Source: Candidatus Thiodiazotropha sp. (ex Monitilora ramsayi) (lineage in GTDB: Bacteria > Pseudomonadota > Gammaproteobacteria > Chromatiales > Chromatiaceae). Taken from it: a DNA stretch of 64,000 bases. Positions within the stretch are counted from its first letter, which is position 1, and each line of letters opens with the position of its first letter. Positions 46,241-55,027 of this stretch are shown here, one piece after another. The stretch is taken from assembly GCA_025655595.1 (NCBI GenBank), contig JAHXIO010000005.1, positions 248,001-312,000 of the forward strand. Direction: 5' to 3'. The notes under the pieces were generated by a model. That model saw only the letters and a list, made by a program, of their open reading frames with translations, did not search any database and was not told where the DNA came from. The position numbers were made by a program, and so were the translations under genes.

Positions 46241-49117
46241 CTAAAGCGTGACGATCAGACGCACGGCATCCAGACGCAACCGCGCGGCCTGCAGATGCTG
46301 GTGCAGATCGGTAGCTTCCTGCTTCAGCAACCGTATCTCCTCCCCTCTCACGCTGGGGTTGTGCCGTTTCAAAGCAGTCATGCGTGCAATCTCTCCGGTA
46401 TAGACCGTCATCATCTCGCTGAGCGTCTGTTTGACGATCCCGGGCAACTCCGCTTGTGCATGGCCATCGGCCATTTCGACCATCTGCAGGATAGGTTTGC
46501 GGTATTGGTTCACCACCGATGCCACCTGTTGTGGTTCCAAGGGTTGCGCGCACTGCAAAAGTACCGGGCAGTCGATGGTGTCATCGAGTCTCTTGCCTTT
46601 AAGATTCAACAGGATTCGAATCAATGTTCGCGGCAGGAAACGCCCCGCATGGAGTCGGTTCGGTGCAATGCACTCAGCCACGAAGAGAGTCTCCAGCAGT
46701 AGCTGGCCGGCCTTCAAGTCGGGATGACGGACGGCTATGGCGCTACTGTTTCCGGTCTGTTGATTGATCACCTGTTCCATGGCGCCATTGACCAGCGGGT
46801 GCTCCCAGGTGAGGAACTGCCGGTCTTCATGACTTAGCGCATCACTGCGGCTAAGGGTGGCTGTGAGACCGTCCGGCGGCAAGCCAGGTAGTTGTCCGGC
46901 GATGACCTGCTCCCCCGCGCGCAGAATCAAACCGGCTTCGCCGGTAGATTCAGTCTCGATGTTGTAACTGTCAAACAGTGTTCCCAGGTAACGCTCAAGT
47001 TCGGGATCACTGTCTTGTTCTTTTAACAGCCCGACCAGTCGGTCGGCCTCCGGCTGACGGCAGGCGCCGATCTCCAGCAGATGATCCCGCCCCTGCTGTA
47101 AGCGTGCCTCGGTTTCGCGGCGGAGCTGCCGTGTCTGCTCGATAAAATCATCGATATCAGAGCTACTGCCGTTTTCCAGCGTCTGCCATAGCTTGGTGGA
47201 GAGGGATTCGCAGATTTCGCGGGCACCCTGGACCTGGCCTGCGAAGGCGTCCAAGCCGTCACGGTACCACCGCATCATCACCGATTGCGGGCCGGGTTCC
47301 AGGTGCGGCACATGTAGATGGACCGCTTCCCGTTGCCCAATGCGGTCGAGTCTGCCGATCCGCTGCTCAAGCAGGTCGGGATCGGCGGGGAGGTCGAACA
47401 ACACCAGATGGTGGGAAAACTGAAAATTGCGGCCTTCGCTGCCGATCTCTGAGCAGATCAGCAAACGGGCCCCCTCAGGATCGGCAAACCAGGCGGCGGC
47501 CCGGTCCCGCTCGATAATGCTCATGCCCTCGTGGAAGAGACCGGCGGGTATACCGGACTGAACCCGCAGCGCTTCCTGCAATTCGATGGTGGTTTCTGCA
47601 TGGGCGCAGATCAGTAACAGCTTCTCCTCCGCATGCTGTCGGACAAAATCGATCAGCCAGGGTAAGCGAGGATCGGTCTGCCGCCAGTCAGGATGGTGGT
47701 GTGGGGCATAGCGTCGTTCGGGTGTGAGGTAGAGATCGGCACTAAGTCCATCGTCCTGTAGCGGCTGGTTTTCGTAGATTTCCGGCTGGGCAAGGGGGTA
47801 GGTGTGCAGAATCCGTTTTGGGAAACCGCTGACTCGTGCGCGGGTGTTGCGGAACATCACGCGTCCTGTTCCGTGCCGGTCCAGCAGCAATCTTATGAGC
47901 TTGTCCCTGTCATCGGCACGTCGTTGCGGATCGAGTGTGGGGTCGTCGATTCCGGATATCAGTTGTTCGCTCTCCTCGTCGTCGAGGGTGTCGATCAGGT
48001 AGCGGCTGGTTTCAGCAGGCAGCGTCGTCTGTCTCATAAGGTGTTCAGCCGCCTCGGCAATGGGTTGATAATGTGTCTCTTCCTTGAGAAAGGCCTCAAG
48101 ATCGTAGTAGCGGTCCGGATCGAGTAGACGCAGGCGGGCAAAGTGGCCGGATTTGCCGAGTTGCTCCGGAGTTGCTGTCAGCAGGAGTACACCGGGCGTG
48201 GTCAGGGCAAGGGATTCCACCAGGAGATACTCCGCACTCGGCTCCTCCTCAGACCAGGTCAGGTGGTGGGCCTCGTCTACCACCAGAAGATCCCATCCCC
48301 CCTCCAGCGCCTGGCTGAGCCGATCCGGGTTGTGGTGAAACAGATCTAGGCTGCACAGCACCAATTGCTCGGCATGGAAGGGGTTGTCTCCCTGCCCTGA
48401 GTCCTGGATGGCCTTGCAGGTCTCCTCATCGAGGATGCGAAACTGGAGATTGAAACGTCGCATTAGCTCGACGAGCCACTGGTGTACCAGTGGATCGGGA
48501 ACCAGGATCAGCGCTCTGGACGCACGGCCGGTGATGAGCTGATGATGCAGGATCAGGCAGGCTTCGATGGTTTTGCCCAGTCCCACCTCATCCGCCAACA
48601 GTACACGGGGTGCGGGCCGATTAGCCACTTCGTGGGCTATGTAGAGTTGGTGGGGAATCAGGTCGATCCGGGCGCCGCCGAGGCCCAGAACATTTGATCT
48701 CTGCTGGCGGGCTATGGCGTTGTGGGTTCGATAGCGTAGGTTGAACCAGTGCGGTGGATCGACCTGGCGGGTCAAAAGCCGCTCTTTTGGCTGACAGATG
48801 TGCAGGGTGTCGCTCAGGTCACCCTCGTGGAGATGGGCCTGTTCCATCCCCTCATTGAGACCCTCGTAAGTGACCAGGCCCTCTTGTTCGATAACGTCTT
48901 TAACTGTCAGATGCCAGCCTTCCCGGCTTTCGATCTCATCCCCGATCGAGAAGATAACGCGGGTCAATGGGGCGTTCTGACTGGCATAGACTCGCTGCTC
49001 GTCCGCTGCGGGAAAAAAGAGTGTCACCCTGCGTGATTCGCTCGCCATTACCTGGCCGAGGCCCAGTTCAGACTCGGTGTCGCTGATCCAGCGTTGACCA
49101 GGGATAAAGGCTTGCAT
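46241..49117 (-). CDS. rapA: RNA polymerase-associated SWI2/SNF2 ATPase RapA
   Basis: This 958-residue protein recycles RNA polymerase after transcription. N-terminal Tudor-like domains (FIPGQRWISDTESELGLGQV) are followed by the SNF2 ATPase with LLADEVGLGKTIEACLIL near residue 177 and the helicase box VVDEAHHLTW near residue 281. The second lobe contains EGRNFQFSHHLVLFDLPADP and the motif LEQRIGRLDRIGQ. The C-terminal third is the RapA-specific region. Length matches E. coli RapA (968). It is a single gene, divergent from the yqhA-like gene. Confidence 0.96.
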   Translation of the reverse strand: MQAFIPGQRWISDTESELGLGQVMASESRRVTLFFPAADEQRVYASQNAPLTRVIFSIGDEIESREGWHLTVKDVIEQEGLVTYEGLNEGMEQAHLHEGDLSDTLHICQPKERLLTRQVDPPHWFNLRYRTHNAIARQQRSNVLGLGGARIDLIPHQLYIAHEVANRPAPRVLLADEVGLGKTIEACLILHHQLITGRASRALILVPDPLVHQWLVELMRRFNLQFRILDEETCKAIQDSGQGDNPFHAEQLVLCSLDLFHHNPDRLSQALEGGWDLLVVDEAHHLTWSEEEPSAEYLLVESLALTTPGVLLLTATPEQLGKSGHFARLRLLDPDRYYDLEAFLKEETHYQPIAEAAEHLMRQTTLPAETSRYLIDTLDDEESEQLISGIDDPTLDPQRRADDRDKLIRLLLDRHGTGRVMFRNTRARVSGFPKRILHTYPLAQPEIYENQPLQDDGLSADLYLTPERRYAPHHHPDWRQTDPRLPWLIDFVRQHAEEKLLLICAHAETTIELQEALRVQSGIPAGLFHEGMSIIERDRAAAWFADPEGARLLICSEIGSEGRNFQFSHHLVLFDLPADPDLLEQRIGRLDRIGQREAVHLHVPHLEPGPQSVMMRWYRDGLDAFAGQVQGAREICESLSTKLWQTLENGSSSDIDDFIEQTRQLRRETEARLQQGRDHLLEIGACRQPEADRLVGLLKEQDSDPELERYLGTLFDSYNIETESTGEAGLILRAGEQVIAGQLPGLPPDGLTATLSRSDALSHEDRQFLTWEHPLVNGAMEQVINQQTGNSSAIAVRHPDLKAGQLLLETLFVAECIAPNRLHAGRFLPRTLIRILLNLKGKRLDDTIDCPVLLQCAQPLEPQQVASVVNQYRKPILQMVEMADGHAQAELPGIVKQTLSEMMTVYTGEIARMTALKRHNPSVRGEEIRLLKQEATDLHQHLQAARLRLDAVRLIVTL

Positions 49118-49271
49118 CGATGGCTTCCGGCAAAAAGAGGCCGATGATAGTCGGTTGTGAGGAGTCGATCCAGGCCAATGACCCTCTATTACTGCGGGGG
49201 GATCGAATTATGGGTTGTCTCTTGCGGCTGACTGAGAATAATAGGCATCTCTTTTAGGGGAGAGATGCACA

Positions 49272-49799
49272 GTGGAAAAGAGTTTCGAAAAATTGCTCTG
49301 GAATAGCCGGTTGATAGTGCTGACAGCAGTGGTGTCCAGTCTGCTGGCGGCTATCGCGATGTTTTACATGGCGTCGGTGGATGCGGTCTATATGATTTCA
49401 CATCTGGTGCACTACGCTTCTCCCGAGCTCTCCGTGACAGAGCGGGTCGATCTGCGGGCGACCACGGTAACCCACGTGGTAGAAATAGTGGATGGCTATC
49501 TGCTGGCCACAGTGCTGTTGATCTTCTCGCTTGGGCTTTATGAGCTCTTTATCAGTAAAATCGATCAGGCGGAGGGATCTGAAAGCGCTTCAAATGTGTT
49601 GATGATCGAAAGTCTGGACGACCTTAAAAGCCGTCTGGCCAAAGTGGTCATGATGATTCTGGTGGTGCGCTATTTCGAATATGCCCTCAGTATGGACTTC
49701 ACCTCTCCACTGGATCTGTTGCAGTTCGCCGGCGGTATTGCGCTTCTAGGGTTGGCGCTCTATCTCTCCCATCTGGCCGACAAGAGTCCGGCACACTGA
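49272..49799 (+). CDS. YqhA-family (UPF0114) membrane protein
   Basis: This 175-residue inner-membrane protein has about four hydrophobic helices (near residues 14-36, 76-98, 120-135 and 148-168) and the family segments SRLIVLTAVVSSLLA and LATVLLIFSLGLYELFISKI. Its role is not established in any organism. The coding frame of the downstream DUF123 gene comes within a few bases of its stop, so the two may be co-transcribed. Confidence 0.86.
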   Translation: MEKSFEKLLWNSRLIVLTAVVSSLLAAIAMFYMASVDAVYMISHLVHYASPELSVTERVDLRATTVTHVVEIVDGYLLATVLLIFSLGLYELFISKIDQAEGSESASNVLMIESLDDLKSRLAKVVMMILVVRYFEYALSMDFTSPLDLLQFAGGIALLGLALYLSHLADKSPAH

Positions 49800-49843
49800 C
49801 GCCGCAGGGAAAAATAGTCTCAGGACGTGAGCCGGGCACCTAT

Positions 49844-50269
49844 GTGCTGGTTCTGTACTGTAAACGCGGCATGGATATTCCCGTTGGAAAATTGGGGAAT
49901 TTCACCTTTGCCCGCGGCTGGTACCTCTACGTGGGAAGCGCATTCGGTCCCGGCGGTGTTGCCGCCCGATGCCGACATCACCGGCAAGTCAGCACCCACC
50001 CACGTTGGCATATCGATTATTTGCGCGCTGTTTGCGATCTGCGCGAAGTATGGTTTACCCATGACCCCGTACCGCGCGAGCACCTGTGGGCTAAGCGATT
50101 GGCCTCAAAATTGAAGTTGCAGTCTCCGGTGCACGGATTTGGTGCATCCGACTGTGGTTGTGGGAGTCATCTGTTTTTTTCTGCGGTCAAACCGAATGGT
50201 AAACGTTTCCTGGCACTGGCATCGCGCAAATACCCCGCAGAGTTACCCGTCTATTGTGAATTTGTGTGA
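49844..50269 (+). CDS. GIY-YIG nuclease family protein (DUF123)
   Basis: This protein of at least 141 residues matches the DUF123/GIY-YIG family (FTFARGWYLYVGSAFGPGG with the Y-V-G core; RHHRQVSTHPRWHIDYL; FGASDCGCGSHLFF). Such proteins are Zn-associated and of unclear function. The start is uncertain: codons for Gly-Thr-Tyr just upstream of the GTG at 49844 fit the family, but no ATG, GTG or TTG lies further upstream in frame. Translation may begin at a rarer codon such as CTG at 49796, which overlaps the stop of the YqhA-like gene. I give the conservative GTG. Confidence 0.8.
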   Translation: MLVLYCKRGMDIPVGKLGNFTFARGWYLYVGSAFGPGGVAARCRHHRQVSTHPRWHIDYLRAVCDLREVWFTHDPVPREHLWAKRLASKLKLQSPVHGFGASDCGCGSHLFFSAVKPNGKRFLALASRKYPAELPVYCEFV

Positions 50270-50398
50270 TTGATAAATGTCTTTGATAGGCAAAGTGGCG
50301 CTATTTAATTTACAATCGCCGCCTAACATGGGACGGGCCTGTCTCATCCCAACAGGTTTAGCAGTTTGTTCAACTGAGTTTTTAGAGGAAATTTCCTG

Positions 50399-50722
50399 AT
50401 GAAAAAGATGAAAGTTCTCGTGCTGGCTGCCAGCACAGCAATCCTGTCCATCGGCGCTGTGGCTAGTGCGTCAGCTGACCAATTGGCACTTGCGACCCAA
50501 CGCGGTTGCATGGCCTGTCATCAGGTTGAGACTAAGGTGGTAGGTCCTTCTTACAAAGATGTGGCGGCCAAATACAAAGGCCAGGCTGATGCGGTCGATA
50601 TGCTCTCCGCCAAAGTGAAGGCCGGTGGTAAAGATGTTTGGGGTCCGGTCCCTATGCCGCCAAACGCTCATGTCAGCGATGATGATATCAAGGCGATTGT
50701 TGCCTGGATCATGACCCTCTGA
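50399..50722 (+). CDS. Periplasmic class I c-type cytochrome (c551/c8-like)
   Basis: This 107-residue protein has a signal peptide (about residues 1-26) and one haem site, CMACH at residues 37-41. A likely axial Met lies in the WGPVPMPPN segment near residue 82, followed by the C-terminal helix DDIKAIVAWIMTL. Its size and layout match cytochrome c551-type electron carriers feeding terminal oxidases or denitrification reductases. It is a single-gene unit ending at a strong terminator. Confidence 0.93.
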   Translation: MKKMKVLVLAASTAILSIGAVASASADQLALATQRGCMACHQVETKVVGPSYKDVAAKYKGQADAVDMLSAKVKAGGKDVWGPVPMPPNAHVSDDDIKAIVAWIMTL

Positions 50723-50747
50723 ATGAGCGTCTGATGATCTGTTTGAA

Positions 50748-50774
50748 AACGCCTGCCGTCGGCAGGCGTTTTTA
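50748..50774 (+). terminator. Rho-independent terminator of the cytochrome gene
   Basis: A perfect 10-bp stem AACGCCTGCC/GGCAGGCGTT with a 3-nt loop and a short T run lies 26 bp after the stop codon. Confidence 0.9.
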
Positions 50775-51069
50775 TTTGGGTTGCCGGAGAGATTGACCGA
50801 GGCCATCATCGAGATGGACAGCCCTATGTCGCCGGTTTATACGGTTGATTAAAGATTGGGTCATATGCCGTGACGGGATGTGTGATTTCACCCTAAAGGC
50901 AAGAAAAATAACAATTAAGCCTTCTTCTCGATTGCCAATTGCAGGTTGATGATGTCATCCTTTTACCGCAGAACATGAATGGTTTTCCCGCCGATCGCGG
51001 TCAGTTTTATACAGTGAGTTCCCCTGTTTGGGAATTACCCAGAACCTGAGTATTTTGAGGGAGATTTAG
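50775..51069. other. Intergenic stretch before the copper chaperone gene
   Basis: About 295 bp without a supported gene. An AGGGAGA ribosome binding site for the next gene lies at 51057-51063. No clear operator was recognised. Confidence 0.5.
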
Positions 51070-51552
51070 ATGAAAATTAGTTACGTTTCCAGCCTGCTGG
51101 TTCTCTTTCTGTTGAGCCTGAGCGGCACTGCAATGGCACAGACAGCTGCCGATGGCGTCGCCATAGCCGATGCTTATGTCAGGGCGGTACCGCCGGGGCA
51201 ACCCAACTCTGCCTCATTCATGTCGGTCAAGAACAACAGCGGGACCCATCACGCCTTGGTCAGCGGCAGCAGCCCTGCTGCGGAAGCGGTTGAGCTTCAT
51301 ACCCATACGATGGAAGGCGGCATGATGCGTATGCGCCAGGTGGAGAAAATCGATCTTCCTGCAGGTGAGAGTGTGGACCTGAAACCGGGTGGTCTGCACG
51401 TCATGATGATCGGGCTGAAACAGAAACTGATCCCCGGAGAGAGTGTGCCTTTGACACTGAAGTTCGAAGACGGCTCTGAGGTCATGATCGATGCGCCTGT
51501 ACGCAAGCTGCAGATGAAGATGAAGAAGATGGACCACAAGCATATGCACTGA
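51070..51552 (+). CDS. Periplasmic copper chaperone, PCu(A)C domain
   Basis: This 160-residue secreted protein has a signal peptide (residues 1-23, ending AMA) and the PCu(A)C Cu(I)-binding motif intact. The ligands are His77, Met88, His110 and Met112, exactly H-x10-M-x21-H-x-M. Such proteins deliver copper to cytochrome oxidase assembly. A C-terminal tail (residues 148-160) rich in Met, Lys and His may give extra metal binding. It lies between two c-type cytochrome genes, in line with a respiratory role. Confidence 0.93.
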   Translation: MKISYVSSLLVLFLLSLSGTAMAQTAADGVAIADAYVRAVPPGQPNSASFMSVKNNSGTHHALVSGSSPAAEAVELHTHTMEGGMMRMRQVEKIDLPAGESVDLKPGGLHVMMIGLKQKLIPGESVPLTLKFEDGSEVMIDAPVRKLQMKMKKMDHKHMH

Positions 51553-51694
51553 GCCATTTGGTCCAGGCACCATCCCAACCGTGACTTATAGGCCATTTCC
51601 TGTCAGTTGCGGTTGGGATATCAACCTACTCATGTGCCAGGCAATACTGTGACCGGTTGACTCTCTTTATCGCCCGCCTTTCCCCTTCCATCCA

Positions 51695-52729
51695 ATGTTT
51701 GATAGCCCATTCCATTCACAGGATCAGTTTAGGGCCGCCTTCCTCAGGGGGTTGACCGGGTTGCTGCAGGCGCCTGATCTGGGAAGCCACATCCTGGTTC
51801 ACGCCAATGCCATATTCGATGATGCGATATACGGGAAATTGCGACCTACGCTGAAGCGGCGTTTTAATCTGTTGTCCGAACATTGCCGCGACGCCCTGGT
51901 GCATGGGCACGATATGGGTGGGTCTGCCGACGATCAGATGGTCTTTCTCAAACTCATGGCGATCGGTTTTGATGGGCTGCACGCAACCGAGTTTCGCCGT
52001 CTGCGGGATTGGGAACTGCAGTTCAATCACATCCGCTCTTTTCGTCCTGCACGCATGAGTGACGAGAGTGTAGAAGGTATCTCTCAGCCTTTCGATTCCA
52101 GAGGGTTTCACTTTAACAAACCTTTTCTGCGCAAAGAGGTTTTTTGGGCGGGGGAGCTGCTGGACGTCTCAGTTGAGCTGCTCTACAACAAGTTCCCCTT
52201 CCTGCCGCTGCACGGCCTGTTGGTACCGGATCGCGAGGCTGAGCATGCCCAATTGCTCACACGACGCTACCATGAGTTTATCTGGTCGCTATGTGAGGTG
52301 CTGGGGAAACAGTTACCGGGATGGGGTGTAGGGTTTAACAGCTATGGCGCTTCGGCCTCGGTCAACCATCTCCATTTTCAGTCCTTTATCCGGCAGCAGT
52401 CACTGCCTATTACTGAGGATCACTGGCGTCATAACGGCGGTGATCGAGACTATCCCCTTGATTGTGAAGTCTTCACGGGGCATGGGGCCGCATGGGAGAG
52501 GATTGCGGCTTTGCACGAAGCTCAAACACCCTACAACCTCATCTATCTGCCGCGATGTCTCTATTGCTTGCCCCGTAAACCTCAAGGCAGCTACTCTCAT
52601 GCCGCCTGGAGTAATGGGTTCGCCTGGTATGAGCTGGCCGGCGGTTTTACCACCTTCCGTCATGAGGACTTCGACACACTGGATGACGAGGCTGTCGAGG
52701 AGGAGTTGAAGAAACTCGCGCTCGGATAG
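51695..52729 (+). CDS. HIT-superfamily protein, GDP-hexose phosphorylase/DUF4922-like
   Basis: This 344-residue protein has a HIT-fold core, with SASVNHLHFQSF near residue 220 carrying the His-x-His motif in the GalT/GDP-sugar phosphorylase style. A large N-terminal region contains FHFNKPFLRKEVFWAG, and FPLxPLHGLLVPD-type sequence lies near residue 168. Proteins with this pattern include GDP-L-galactose and GDP-D-glucose phosphorylases and DUF4922 members. The substrate here is unknown; nucleotide-sugar breakdown is inferred. It stands alone, convergent with a small gene. Confidence 0.7.
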   Translation: MFDSPFHSQDQFRAAFLRGLTGLLQAPDLGSHILVHANAIFDDAIYGKLRPTLKRRFNLLSEHCRDALVHGHDMGGSADDQMVFLKLMAIGFDGLHATEFRRLRDWELQFNHIRSFRPARMSDESVEGISQPFDSRGFHFNKPFLRKEVFWAGELLDVSVELLYNKFPFLPLHGLLVPDREAEHAQLLTRRYHEFIWSLCEVLGKQLPGWGVGFNSYGASASVNHLHFQSFIRQQSLPITEDHWRHNGGDRDYPLDCEVFTGHGAAWERIAALHEAQTPYNLIYLPRCLYCLPRKPQGSYSHAAWSNGFAWYELAGGFTTFRHEDFDTLDDEAVEEELKKLALG

Positions 52730-52740
52730 GGGGGAGAGTA

Positions 52741-52977
52741 CTACTCGCCGTCGAGCCACTCCAGCAGATAGTAGAGCCGGAAACCTTCCGACGAACGGGA
52801 GGGCCCCATGACCCTGGCTGCATAGGAGTCCTTGTCCTGTGATGCCTGCTTGATTGCCAATTCGGCACTTGCCGTCGGTGTAACACAGTTCTCCGGGAAG
52901 CGTTTACGACGACGACTGGGCGTATAGATGACCGCAAAGCAGGCCTTGACTATCGTTGTATCTGGGTCGTCTTGCAT
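52741..52977 (-). CDS. Small conserved-looking hypothetical protein
   Basis: This 78-residue protein starts MQDDPDTTIVKACFAVIYTP and ends YYLLEWLDGE. It is mixed in charge, with a basic stretch (RRRKRF) and no signal peptide or membrane segment. The ATG at 52977 is preferred over a longer start, because the extra 21 residues look random. I do not recognise a family. Confidence 0.6.
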   Translation of the reverse strand: MQDDPDTTIVKACFAVIYTPSRRRKRFPENCVTPTASAELAIKQASQDKDSYAARVMGPSRSSEGFRLYYLLEWLDGE

Positions 52978-53245
52978 CGGCTGATTCCGTCTGGATTTAA
53001 ATCGCCTTACCTGAATTTGGGTGTCAGGGCCTGTTAACACTCATCCAACTGGTGCTGTTGCAGCTAAAAAAGCGCCAATCAAGATCCTGGGACAGAAGGC
53101 CTTGGTATTTTGACCTTTATTAGAGTTTTCTGCTATAGTTCCGCAGCTTTTTCAGGGTCTTCGCGCTGTGCCGGTTCTGCCGCACCAGCGGAAATAAGGC
53201 CTTAAATTCTAATATCCAGCAAATAATTTCAGAGCAGGATTGATC

Positions 53246-53857
53246 ATGAACAAATGGCTTGTCATTGTATCTATCGCCCTCGCATTCAACGTTAACGGGC
53301 TTTTCGCTGCAGGTAACGCAGATGAGGGGAAGACTAAATCCGCTACTTGTGCGGGCTGTCACGGCGCCGATGGCAATAGCGGTCTCAATCCGCTCTGGCC
53401 GAAACTGGCTGGCCAGCATCCGGGCTATATCGAAAAGCAACTCAAGGCATTCAAGGCCGGTGAGCGCAACGATCCGCTGATGACCCCCATGGCGATGCCG
53501 CTCTCAGAGCAGGACATGTCGGATCTGGCCGCCTACTTCTCCAGTCTGACAAAAACGATCGGCACGGCCGCCGCAGATGCAGTGACGGAGGGTGAGGGTA
53601 TGTACCGCGCAGGAAATATGGAGACTGGTGTTGCTGCTTGTATGGCCTGTCATGGCCCCGCAGGTTCAGGTATGCCTGAAGCAGGTTTTCCCGCCATCGC
53701 AGGTCAGAATGCCGCGTACATCGAGAAAGCTTTGAAGGACTTCCGATCAGGAGGTCGTGCGAACGATATGAACAAAATGATGCAGGGCGTGGTCGAACGG
53801 ATGACCGATAAGGAGATTGCTGCCGTGGCCCAATATATCCAGGGTCTGAGTAAGTAA
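53246..53857 (+). CDS. Dihaem cytochrome c4
   Basis: This 203-residue periplasmic protein has a signal peptide (about residues 1-23) and two tandem cytochrome c domains. The haem sites are CAGCH at residues 35-39 and CMACH near residue 131, with axial Met in MTPMAMPLS and in the MMQGVVERM region. This is the c4 pattern; c4 proteins carry electrons to cbb3-type oxidases. The ATG at 53246 is preferred, after AGAGCAGGA. It ends at an intrinsic terminator. Confidence 0.95.
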   Translation: MNKWLVIVSIALAFNVNGLFAAGNADEGKTKSATCAGCHGADGNSGLNPLWPKLAGQHPGYIEKQLKAFKAGERNDPLMTPMAMPLSEQDMSDLAAYFSSLTKTIGTAAADAVTEGEGMYRAGNMETGVAACMACHGPAGSGMPEAGFPAIAGQNAAYIEKALKDFRSGGRANDMNKMMQGVVERMTDKEIAAVAQYIQGLSK

Positions 53858-53876
53858 CATTTCGCCAGTTTCGGAT

Positions 53877-53905
53877 AAAAAGGCGGCTCTCAGCCGCCTT
53901 TTTTG
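53877..53905 (+). terminator. Rho-independent terminator of cytochrome c4
   Basis: The stem AAAAGGCGGCT/AGCCGCCTTTT with a 3-nt loop is followed by T residues, 20 bp after the stop codon. Confidence 0.9.
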
Positions 53906-54126
53906 TTTCTGGAGTAGGGGCGCGCTGCCAGAACGGATTAAATTATAACCACTGGCCCCTGTGGTACTATGGTCAATAGTGTTAATAGGTCCGAGAGAGG
54001 CCCAGGGAATCAGGATTATCTATCGGTGCAGGTCGGGGATTATGTTCAAAACTTGCGGCACCGGCCTCAAGTTTTCCGGCAACTTTGCCGTAAACTTGAG
54101 TGGTGGATGAGAACAGATAGAAGAAA

Positions 54127-54930
54127 ATGACGACCCAAATTTACCAAAATCAACCCTATCCTGATGGAAAGCACCGGCTGAGGCTTCTGAGCTACAACAT
54201 TCAGGCAGGCGCCGATACCCGCCGCTATCGAGAGTATGTCACACAAAGCTGGAAGCAGATGCTCCCCCACAAGGAGCAGTTGGAAACCCTCGATCACATT
54301 GCTCATCTCCTGAAGGATTATGACGTGGTCGGGTTACAGGAGGTGGATTCCGGAAGCTTCCGCAGCGGTTTCGTCGACCAGACCGCCTATCTCGCCAGAC
54401 GTGCCGGTTTTCCCTACTGGTTTCGTCAGGTCAATCGCAAACTGGGCAAACTGGCACAACACAGTAACGGCGTATTGAGCCGGGTAGAACCGGGCATGAT
54501 ATCTGAGTATCGTTTGCCGGGTTTGCCGGGACGTGGTGCCGTGCTGATGGAGTTCGAGACCAGTGAGAAGCCGCTCGGTATCTGTATGATGCATCTGGCC
54601 TTGGGTCGGCGGGCCCGTCTCAGACAGCTTTCCTACGTCAGCGACCTGGTCTCACACTACTCCCATCTGGTGTTGATGGGGGATTTTAATTGCGGTTGCA
54701 GTTCACACGAGTTTCGCTATCTGATTGAGCGCACCAATCTTCAGGGCGCCCAGTGTGACATGATGACCTTCCCCAGTTGGCGACCCAGTCGCAAGCTGGA
54801 TCACATACTGGCATCTCCCAGTCTGAAGGTAGCAAAGTCGGAGGTGCTTAATTACGCTCATTCCGATCATCTGCCGATCAGTCTGGAGATTGAACTTCCG
54901 AGTAACGTGAAGTTGCCAGTTGCTGCGTGA
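54127..54930 (+). CDS. Endonuclease/exonuclease/phosphatase (EEP) family protein
   Basis: This 267-residue cytoplasmic protein has the EEP fold motifs: RLLSYNIQAGADTRRYREYV (Asn) at the start, DVVGLQEVDSGSF (Glu) near residue 63, LVLMGDFNCGCSSHEF near residue 182, and a final HSDHLPISLEIEL (Asp-His). All catalytic positions are present. The family includes nucleases and phosphodiesterases, and the substrate cannot be told. It precedes the diguanylate cyclase gene by about 97 bp. Confidence 0.87.
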   Translation: MTTQIYQNQPYPDGKHRLRLLSYNIQAGADTRRYREYVTQSWKQMLPHKEQLETLDHIAHLLKDYDVVGLQEVDSGSFRSGFVDQTAYLARRAGFPYWFRQVNRKLGKLAQHSNGVLSRVEPGMISEYRLPGLPGRGAVLMEFETSEKPLGICMMHLALGRRARLRQLSYVSDLVSHYSHLVLMGDFNCGCSSHEFRYLIERTNLQGAQCDMMTFPSWRPSRKLDHILASPSLKVAKSEVLNYAHSDHLPISLEIELPSNVKLPVAA

Positions 54931-55027
54931 GTCGGCTCAGCTCGTCTGCTCCGCTGACCTTGTCGGGAAAGATAGGGTAAAAATGTGCGTTGCAACCTCT
55001 TTGGGGTGGTGTGCGAGACGCTGAACC

